A program made the translations under genes and the position numbers. From Bacillota bacterium (GTDB lineage: Bacteria; Bacillota; Clostridia; Lachnospirales; Lachnospiraceae): a DNA stretch of 6,338 bases. A model generated the notes under the pieces. The model made no database searches. It had not been told where the DNA came from and worked only from the letters and a program-made list of their open reading frames with translations. The stretch lies in contig JAEWMZ010000265.1 in NCBI GenBank assembly GCA_023392995.1, positions 1 through 6,338 of the forward strand, written 5' to 3'. The first letter of the stretch is position 1, and every line of letters begins with the position of its first letter. Below are positions 1 through 4,581 of the stretch, in pieces.

Positions 1-40
1 ACTGTATTTTGGATTTAAGGTAGCAGCTTTAAATTTCGGC

Positions 41-66
41 AAACTATTCAACTACTTGAATAGTTT
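41..66. repeat. Perfect 11-bp inverted repeat (stem-loop)
   Basis: AAACTATTCAA (41-51) and TTGAATAGTTT (56-66) are exact reverse complements separated by the 4-base loop CTAC. The stem is AT-rich and no clear T-run follows on either strand, so it does not meet the usual pattern of an intrinsic terminator. It may be a weak bidirectional terminator for converging transcription, with the LacI gene ending about 200 bp to the right, or a protein-binding palindrome. The repeat itself is certain; its role is unknown. Confidence 0.7.
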
Positions 67-210
67 AGCTTCATGTACCTTGGAACCGGAATTCTGTTAA
101 ATGATATCCCCCAATACCGTGACGAATAGGCAAAAAAGTCATTTATTCAGCTCAAAATATTGTTGTGTTAAATTTTCAAGGTACAAATATAAACCTAATT
201 TATTTTGAAG

Positions 211-224
211 GTGTCTTTTGACAC
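211..224. repeat. Small hairpin downstream of the LacI-type gene
   Basis: GTGTC (211-215), loop TTTT, GACAC (220-224) form a 5-bp stem. It lies 45 bp past the stop codon of the leftward regulator gene. On the minus strand the sequence after it is T/A mixed and not a true U-tract, so it is at best a weak terminator. It may be incidental. Confidence 0.3.
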
Positions 225-268
225 TCCAATCCTAAAAGATTTAATTAGTTGCGGAGGGAATCATTTTT

Positions 269-1288
269 CTATATTCTGGTTACACTTTCTCTTATCTCCA
301 GGGAGGTATTCAGTGCTATTTTGAAGGAGGCATCACTGGGATCGTTAATCTTCTCTATTAACCGGATAACAGCCCTTGTACCAAGCAGCTCTTTTGCCAC
401 GCGAATCGTGGTCAGCTTTGGTGAGGTGACATAGGCCATGGGGGTATCGTCAAAGCCCACAATGGAAATATCCTGGGGTATCTTATAACCGGCTTCCTTT
501 AAGGCGCGCATACAGGAGATTGCGATAATGTCATTATCAGAGAAAAATGCAGTGGGTAGTTTAGGATTTTTCTCAAGGTAAATCTTCATATCTTCATAAG
601 CACCTTCTGTTGTAGGGCGAAGACGAATGGTATTGAAGATGCTGTCGCAGGTTTCAGAGGAACGATTCACGGCCTTAACAAAGCCCTCGTGGCGCTCCTT
701 AAAGTTATTGATTTCAACAGAGGAGGCTAAATGACCGATTCTCTTATGCCCGTGCTCCATTAAATGGTTGGTAGCTAGAAAGGCACCCTGGATATTATCT
801 ATGACAATGCAATCCAAGTTATAGTTTTCAAAATAACTGTCCAGAACCACAACAGCCCGGTTGGCAGATGAAAACCACTTGATATCCTCCTCAGACATTT
901 CTGTGGCTAACAGAATAAGACCGGCACATTCGGACAGATTCAAAGAACGCAGCTGCTCCTTGCGATCCTGATTACCATAGAGATAGGTGACGAGGAGGCT
1001 GTAGCCGTCTTTTTTGACCTGTTTGCTGATGCCCTCAATTACTTCTGAGAAGAAGGGAGTATCTCCGTATACCATACCGTGCTTTTTGAAAATAACCAAA
1101 TTGATAAACAAAGAACGGGACTTACCGAGACTTGATTTCTCGGACTTATGAATCCCATATTCTTTTGCTGCCCGAAGGATCTTTTCACGGGTCTCTGGGC
1201 TGATGCCCTCTTTATTATTTAAGGCAATTGATATGGCAGAAGGAGATACGCCAAGAATTGCCGCGAGTTCTTTGGATGAAATAGCCAT
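269..1288 (-). CDS. LacI/GalR-family transcriptional regulator
   Basis: This 339-residue protein has the usual full length of a LacI-family repressor. Residues 5-24 form the N-terminal helix-turn-helix (KELAAILGVSPSAISIALNN), followed by the typical GISPETREKIL segment. Leu54 sits where the hinge leucine is expected, although the usual N..A residues before it are replaced by lysines. Residues from about 60 to the end form the periplasmic-binding-protein-like effector domain, with the family signatures NHLMEHGHKRIGHLAS and ISIVGFDDTPMAYVTSPKLTTI. Recognition-helix positions are Pro16, Ser17 and Ile21, so the Arg that many relatives carry at the last position is absent and the operator may differ from the common CG-centred type. 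The ATG at 1288 is supported by GGAGAA six bases upstream. The gene is divergent from the sugar operon and is its most likely regulator (inference). The effector cannot be read from sequence; it may be an operon substrate or phosphorylated intermediate. Confidence 0.95.
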   Translation of the reverse strand: MAISSKELAAILGVSPSAISIALNNKEGISPETREKILRAAKEYGIHKSEKSSLGKSRSLFINLVIFKKHGMVYGDTPFFSEVIEGISKQVKKDGYSLLVTYLYGNQDRKEQLRSLNLSECAGLILLATEMSEEDIKWFSSANRAVVVLDSYFENYNLDCIVIDNIQGAFLATNHLMEHGHKRIGHLASSVEINNFKERHEGFVKAVNRSSETCDSIFNTIRLRPTTEGAYEDMKIYLEKNPKLPTAFFSDNDIIAISCMRALKEAGYKIPQDISIVGFDDTPMAYVTSPKLTTIRVAKELLGTRAVIRLIEKINDPSDASFKIALNTSLEIRESVTRI

Positions 1289-1294
1289 AATTTA

Positions 1295-1300
1295 TTCTCC
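1295..1300 (-). promoter_or_regulatory. Ribosome binding site of the LacI-type gene
   Basis: GGAGAA on the minus strand lies six bases before the ATG at 1288-1286. It fixes the start of the regulator, and the helix-turn-helix then begins a few residues in, as is normal for the family. Confidence 0.8.
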
Positions 1301-1325
1301 AGTTTCTATTTGTTTACCTGTTTAA

Positions 1326-1354
1326 ATTTTAGTGGATTCTTATTTTTTTGTCAA
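1326..1354 (-). promoter_or_regulatory. Sigma-A promoter of the LacI-type gene
   Basis: On the minus strand a perfect TTGACA -35 box (1354-1349) and a TAAAAT -10 box (1331-1326) are separated by 17 bp. Transcription would start near 1319, leaving a leader of about 30 bases before the ATG. This is the best-matching promoter in the window. Confidence 0.8.
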
Positions 1355-1363
1355 GAATTTCTA

Positions 1364-1428
1364 CTAAATAATTAAAATAAATTACTATAATTATATTGCT
1401 AAATGGTGCGCTAAATAATATGCTAAAT
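1364..1428. repeat. CTAAAT repeat cluster in the divergent control region
   Basis: CTAAAT occurs at 1364-1369, 1399-1404, 1411-1416 and 1423-1428. The last three are preceded by G (GCTAAAT) and are spaced exactly 12 bp start to start; the first is 35 bp before the second, close to three such steps. The repeats lie just upstream of the -35 box of the regulator promoter and 100 bp or more upstream of the operon promoter. That places them as possible activator or cooperative binding sites, not as a simple promoter-blocking operator. The sequence is AT-rich, so part of the pattern may be chance. Confidence 0.45.
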
Positions 1429-1526
1429 TAGAAACAAAAGGGCGCATGCTTTGCTGATATTCTTGTTTATTTGTTATAATTGACGGTATTAAGTGTTGTG
1501 TATTGTGCAGAATGTATAATGTGCAC

Positions 1527-1555
1527 TTGACTAGGCAGAAGGATAGATTTACAAT
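1527..1555 (+). promoter_or_regulatory. Sigma-A promoter of the sugar operon
   Basis: TTGACT (1527-1532) and TACAAT (1550-1555) each match five of six consensus bases and are separated by exactly 17 bp. Transcription would start near 1562, giving a leader of about 119 bases before the first gene. Other TATAAT boxes at 1475-1480 and 1515-1520 lack good -35 partners (the first has TTGCTG at 1451-1456 with an 18-bp spacer), so a second upstream promoter is possible but weaker. The palindrome GTGCAC (1521-1526) directly abuts the -35 box, and TGTGCA is repeated at 1504-1509 and 1520-1525; either could be part of a regulator site. Confidence 0.7.
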
Positions 1556-1587
1556 TAATTATATAAATTGAGTAGTGATAAGCAAAC

Positions 1588-1602
1588 TAGTATAAAGTAC
1601 TA
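1588..1602. promoter_or_regulatory. Candidate operator in the operon leader
   Basis: TAGTA (1588-1592) and TACTA (1598-1602) form an inverted repeat with a 5-bp centre, about 30 bp downstream of the predicted start of operon transcription. A LacI-type repressor bound here could block elongation or initiation. The arms are short and the surroundings AT-rich, so this is a weak candidate. Confidence 0.25.
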
Positions 1603-1668
1603 TATTCTAAAAAATATTTAATAATTATCATGAATTTATTGAAGTATGGAAAAAGTAAACACGACAAC

Positions 1669-1673
1669 GGAGG
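1669..1673 (+). promoter_or_regulatory. Ribosome binding site deciding the start of the hydrolase gene
   Basis: GGAGG lies seven bases before the ATG at 1681. An in-frame ATG at 1630 would add 17 residues but has only A/T-rich sequence before it and no Shine-Dalgarno match, so the start at 1681 is preferred. Confidence 0.85.
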
Positions 1674-1680
1674 TAGCATA

Positions 1681-2676
1681 ATGCTAAAAGAAAAACCAGT
1701 ACCCTTTCCTTTTGAAAAAGGAATTAGAGTTATTGTAGACACCGACTGTGACTGCGAGTGTGATGACCAGTATGCAGTGGCACATTTTCTCATGACTCCG
1801 AAGCTGGATGTAAAGGCAGTCATTGCAGCTCATTATGGACAAGAGAATTCAGAGCAGGCCAGTTATGATGAGATTGTTAAGGTTACTGAGCTAATGGGCT
1901 TGAAGGGGGAAGTGAATATTCTACATGGAGCACCGACAGCATTAGCAGACGAACATACGGCAATTGATAACGAAGGGGCGAGATTTATCATCGAAGAAGC
2001 AATGAAGGAAGATGATAGACCTTTGTTTGTATGTCATCAAGGAGCGGTTACCAATCTTGCCTGCGCCTATTTGATGGAACCTAAAATTGCAGAACGACTG
2101 ACTGTCATATGGATCGGCGGAGGTGCTTATCCGACGGGAGGTAGAGAGTTTAATCAGAATAATGACTTGAATGCAGCAAGAATTCTGTTTAAATCTGACT
2201 TAAGATTATGGCAGGTACCGATGAATGTCTATACTACCATGCGCTTCTCCTTTGCGGAGATTCTGACCAGAATTTATCCCTGTGGAGAGATTGGAAAGTA
2301 CCTGTATGAGAAAACCATGACAAAGGGAAAAATAATAATGAATAGCATTCATGCTCTCATATCAGCAAATATGGAAAGCAAGAAAGGGCAAGGTGCAACA
2401 ACCTCCTCTGGTCCTATGAGTATGGATGCAATTGATGTGGAGGTATTCTGTAATGCTGAAACCTGGTCTCTCGGGGATTCTCCCTGTGTAGGACTGCTTC
2501 ACAACCCTACGATAGGAAAGTGGCATTTGGAAACTGCCCCTTGTGATCTTCTCCCAGATGGAAGCTATGACCTGTCAAAGCCCGGCAGCAGGCAGATCCG
2601 TGTTTATGATGAGATTGACGCGAGATTTATTTTGGATGATATGTGTGCAAAATTTAAATATTACTTTGGTGATTAA
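1681..2676 (+). CDS. Nucleoside hydrolase-fold protein (inosine/uridine hydrolase superfamily), variant metal motif
   Basis: The 331-residue product belongs to the nucleoside hydrolase superfamily, whose characterised members use a bound Ca2+ to cleave the N-glycosidic bond of ribonucleosides. The N-terminal metal motif is DTD (20-22) then DD (28-29), in the longer-spaced DTDxxxxxDD form. Thr124-Asn125 (GAVTN) matches the conserved metal-loop segment, WIGGGA (144-149) is the usual core strand, and REFN (155-158) with ND (161-162) matches the substrate-binding EFN..D segment. Asp266 in LGDSP is the likely C-terminal metal ligand, but Gly265 replaces the His found just before it in classic inosine-uridine enzymes, which predicts changed leaving-group handling. 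The intervening CDCEC (23-27) is unusual, and the protein has ten cysteines. No signal peptide is visible, so it should be cytoplasmic. As first gene of a transketolase/kinase operon it may act on a sugar-bearing substrate other than a common nucleoside (inference). Family membership is firm; substrate is unknown. Confidence 0.85.
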   Translation: MLKEKPVPFPFEKGIRVIVDTDCDCECDDQYAVAHFLMTPKLDVKAVIAAHYGQENSEQASYDEIVKVTELMGLKGEVNILHGAPTALADEHTAIDNEGARFIIEEAMKEDDRPLFVCHQGAVTNLACAYLMEPKIAERLTVIWIGGGAYPTGGREFNQNNDLNAARILFKSDLRLWQVPMNVYTTMRFSFAEILTRIYPCGEIGKYLYEKTMTKGKIIMNSIHALISANMESKKGQGATTSSGPMSMDAIDVEVFCNAETWSLGDSPCVGLLHNPTIGKWHLETAPCDLLPDGSYDLSKPGSRQIRVYDEIDARFILDDMCAKFKYYFGD

Positions 2677-2684
2677 TTTTAGAA

Positions 2685-2689
2685 AAGGA
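2685..2689 (+). promoter_or_regulatory. Ribosome binding site deciding the start of the transketolase N-half
   Basis: AAGGA (2685-2689) is eight bases before the ATG at 2698. The in-frame ATG at 2689 overlaps this element and would leave no spacing, so 2698 is the better start; the protein then begins MDLKKIAF, as family members usually do. Confidence 0.65.
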
Positions 2690-2697
2690 TGAGGCAG

Positions 2698-3510
2698 ATG
2701 GATTTAAAAAAGATTGCATTTGATCGAAGATTAGAAGTTCTGGATATGGTATATAGTAAAAAATCCGGCCATATCGGCGGAAGTATGTCCTGTATGGATG
2801 TCCTGACCAGCTTATATTATTCCGTAATGGATGTACAAAAGATCAAGGAACATCAGGAGGATCGGGATCGTTTTATCCTAAGTAAGGGGCATTGCTCTGA
2901 GGCTTTATATACGGTGCTTGCCGACTGTGGCTTCTATGATAAGGCAGAGCTTGAGACCTATACCAGATTTGGAACAAAGTTTGCAGAGCATCCGACTAAG
3001 GGAATTCCTGGTATTGAGATAGCAACGGGAGCTTTGGGTCATGGGTTGTCTGCGGGAATAGGAATGGCGATTTCGCTTAAGAACAGAAAGTCAAAGGCTC
3101 ATGTCTATGTACTCATGGGAGATGGGGAGCAGGCGGAAGGTTCTATCTGGGAAGCAGCCATGTCAGCATCAAAGTACGAGTTAGATAATTTGACCATGAT
3201 TGTTGACCGAAACCGCCTTCAAATCAGCGGCGGCACAGAGGAGGTTATGCCTCTGGATCATCTGGAGGAGAAGTATCAAGCCTTTGGATGCCATGTTGTA
3301 ACCTGTGACGGACATAATTATGAGGAATTAATTCCTGCGCTGACGGAACGCAGCAGCAAGCAGCCAACTGTGGTAATTGCAAATACCATCAAAGGCTATG
3401 GCTCTTCCATTATGGAAAACAAAGCTGATTGGCATCATAATATTCCAAATGCAGAGGAATATGAGCAGATCAAAGCAGACTTAACAAAGAAAGGAATGGA
3501 GGTGTCGTAA
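2698..3510 (+). CDS. Split transketolase, N-terminal (thiamine diphosphate-binding) subunit
   Basis: This 270-residue protein matches the N-terminal half of transketolase, which binds the diphosphate of thiamine diphosphate through Mg2+. SGHIGGS (23-29), SKGHCSEALY (62-71) and EHPTKG (97-102) carry the conserved active-site histidines at 25, 65 and 98. ATGALGHGLS (109-118) is the conserved loop, and GDGE (141-144) through D..N (170-172) is the cofactor motif. Its length is typical of separate N-terminal subunits; the pyrimidine-binding and C-terminal domains are encoded by the next gene, one base away. Together they should form a cytoplasmic enzyme transferring a two-carbon ketol unit between a ketose donor and an aldose phosphate. 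The gene follows the hydrolase gene by 21 bp, consistent with co-transcription. Neighbouring an FGGY kinase, it may serve a dedicated catabolic route rather than the housekeeping pentose phosphate pathway (inference). An AptA-like role in apulose 4-phosphate cleavage is one candidate. Confidence 0.93.
   Translation: MDLKKIAFDRRLEVLDMVYSKKSGHIGGSMSCMDVLTSLYYSVMDVQKIKEHQEDRDRFILSKGHCSEALYTVLADCGFYDKAELETYTRFGTKFAEHPTKGIPGIEIATGALGHGLSAGIGMAISLKNRKSKAHVYVLMGDGEQAEGSIWEAAMSASKYELDNLTMIVDRNRLQISGGTEEVMPLDHLEEKYQAFGCHVVTCDGHNYEELIPALTERSSKQPTVVIANTIKGYGSSIMENKADWHHNIPNAEEYEQIKADLTKKGMEVS
3498..3502 (+). promoter_or_regulatory. Ribosome binding site of the transketolase C-half, inside the preceding gene
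   Basis: GGAGG lies within the last codons of the N-terminal subunit gene, nine bases before the ATG at 3512. The placement suggests translational coupling and balanced production of the two subunits. Confidence 0.8.
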
Positions 3511-3511
3511 T

Positions 3512-4444
3512 ATGGCAAAGGTATCCTGCAGAAAAGCATTTACAGCAAAATTACTTGAGTTAGCAAGAGAGAATGATAAGATTTATGCGGTTGCGACGGA
3601 CTCCAGAGGCAGTGTAACCATTGGTAAATTCGCAGAGGAATTTCCTGACCGCTTCATCGAATGCGGTATTGCGGAGCAGAACGCAGTTGGTGTTGCCAGC
3701 GGTCTCGCAAAGGATGGCAACAATGTATTCGTCACAGGCCCGGCCTGTTTCCTGGCGGCACGTGCCTATGAACAGGTAAAGGTAGACGTTGCCTACAATA
3801 AAACCAATGTGAAGATTGTTGGTGTCAGCTCCGGTGTCAGTTACGGCCCACTTGGCGGAACCCATACCTCCCTTCATGATTATGCGAGTATGAGAGCTTT
3901 GGCAAATATGCTGGTGCTGGCTCCTTCCGACAATATACAGACAGAATATCTCACGGAGTATCTGGCAGCGAATCATCAGCCAACCTATATGCGTATGGGA
4001 CGCGGAGATGTGGAAAGTGTATATGAAGCCGGAGAAAGCTTTGAGATCGGTAAAGCAAAGCAGGTTTGTGATGGTACGGATATCACTATCATTGCCTGTG
4101 GCGAAATGGTAATTGTAGCAAAGAAAGCAGCTGAAAAGCTAAAGGAACAGGGAATCAGTGCAAGAGTTCTCGATATGTTTACAATAAAGCCGCTGGATGT
4201 TGACAGCGTTGTAAAAGCGGCAAAGGAAACAAAGGGTATCATTACCCTGGAAGAGCACAGTATCTACGGCGGACTTGGTGAAGCAGTTACTCATGTGGTA
4301 AGTGAGCAGGCACCGACCAGAGTTAAGATTCTTGGATTCCCGGATGAGGAAATCAAGATTGGTAATTCGAAAGAGCTCTTTGAGCACTACGGATTAACGC
4401 CGGAGAATGTAGCTGGTGTTGCTGAGAAGCTGCTGAATAGATAA
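3512..4444 (+). CDS. Split transketolase, C-terminal (pyrimidine-binding plus C-terminal domain) subunit
   Basis: The 310-residue protein contains the central and C-terminal domains of transketolase. RFIECGIAEQN (47-57) includes the catalytic glutamate (Glu55) that activates the thiamine aminopyrimidine ring. GPLGGTHTSLHD (112-123) is the conserved histidine-containing loop, and MLVLAPSD is typical of the domain. From about residue 185 the C-terminal domain begins, with ITIIACGEMV, ARVLDMFTIKPLD and TLEEHSIYGGLGEAV. The start codon is one base past the stop of the N-terminal subunit gene, which implies coupled translation and a heteromeric enzyme. No inactivating change is visible in the motifs. 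Relatives with the same domain order include 1-deoxyxylulose-5-phosphate synthase and pyruvate dehydrogenase E1-beta, but the N-terminal partner is clearly of transketolase type. The specific donor sugar phosphate cannot be read from sequence; an AptB-like role is possible. Confidence 0.93.
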   Translation: MAKVSCRKAFTAKLLELARENDKIYAVATDSRGSVTIGKFAEEFPDRFIECGIAEQNAVGVASGLAKDGNNVFVTGPACFLAARAYEQVKVDVAYNKTNVKIVGVSSGVSYGPLGGTHTSLHDYASMRALANMLVLAPSDNIQTEYLTEYLAANHQPTYMRMGRGDVESVYEAGESFEIGKAKQVCDGTDITIIACGEMVIVAKKAAEKLKEQGISARVLDMFTIKPLDVDSVVKAAKETKGIITLEEHSIYGGLGEAVTHVVSEQAPTRVKILGFPDEEIKIGNSKELFEHYGLTPENVAGVAEKLLNR

Positions 4445-4503
4445 GAACTGAGCGGGAACACAGGAAAACAGGAATATAGTAATAAAGGAATAAGATACGA
4501 AAC

Positions 4504-4546
4504 GGAAGGTCTGTGGCAGCTGTAACAAAGCTGTTGCCAGTCTTCC
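4504..4546 (+). promoter_or_regulatory. Long stem-loop between the transketolase and kinase genes
   Basis: GGAAG (4504-4508) pairs with CTTCC (4542-4546). Inside it either TGGCA/TGCCA (4514-4518/4535-4539) or CAGCT/AGCTG (4517-4521/4529-4533) can pair, around the loop GTAACAA. No U-tract follows, so this is not a standard terminator. It could stabilise or mark a processing site in the mRNA, giving the kinase a different expression level. TGGCAGCT (4514-4521) can also pair, with one G-U, with AGCTGCTA (4559-4566), just before the kinase ribosome binding site, which offers an alternative fold. Confidence 0.55.
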
Positions 4547-4571
4547 ATATAGAATAAAAGCTGCTAATAAC

Positions 4572-4576
4572 GGAGG
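4572..4576 (+). promoter_or_regulatory. Ribosome binding site of the kinase gene
   Basis: GGAGG is five bases before the ATG at 4582. It is a strong site with a slightly short spacer, and it supports the start MYILSIDQ, which puts the first phosphate-binding motif right at the N-terminus as usual in FGGY kinases. Confidence 0.8.
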
Positions 4577-4581
4577 AACCT

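Larger units (their letters stand above)
1..268. other. Left-edge region with no convincing gene
   Basis: This AT-rich stretch lies beyond the 3' end of the leftward LacI-type gene. The one reading frame open from the left edge on the plus strand (stop at 98-100, about 32 residues) has no recognisable motif and runs straight through a perfect stem-loop, so I do not call it a gene. The region holds that 11-bp stem-loop (41-66), a smaller hairpin (211-224), and a 9-bp inverted pair (TGTACCTTG at 74-82, CAAGGTACA at 177-185) that could occur by chance. No tRNA, rRNA or mobile element is apparent. Confidence 0.6.

Noticed and set aside
2..100. Plus-strand frame open from the left edge, 32 residues
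   Set aside because: No motif is visible, the codon pattern is not convincing and a perfect stem-loop runs through it. A truncated gene cannot be fully excluded.
74..185. 9-bp inverted pair as the ends of a small mobile element
   Set aside because: Two 9-bp arms about 94 bp apart can arise by chance in this region, and no target-site duplication is visible.
249..434. Plus-strand open frame overlapping the 3' end of the LacI-type gene
   Set aside because: It lies mostly antisense to a clear regulator gene, has no recognisable motif and is explained as a shadow frame.
1630..1680. In-frame N-terminal extension of the hydrolase gene starting at ATG 1630
   Set aside because: There is no ribosome binding site before 1630, while a strong GGAGG precedes the ATG at 1681, and the extra 17 residues match nothing expected in the family.
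2689..2697. Transketolase N-half start at ATG 2689
   Set aside because: It overlaps its own Shine-Dalgarno sequence with no spacing; the ATG at 2698 has normal spacing and a typical N-terminus.
4475..4562. Separate promoter directly before the kinase gene
   Set aside because: TATAGT (4475-4480) has no -35 partner, and TTGCCA (4534-4539) has no -10 box at suitable spacing and lies in the stem-loop.
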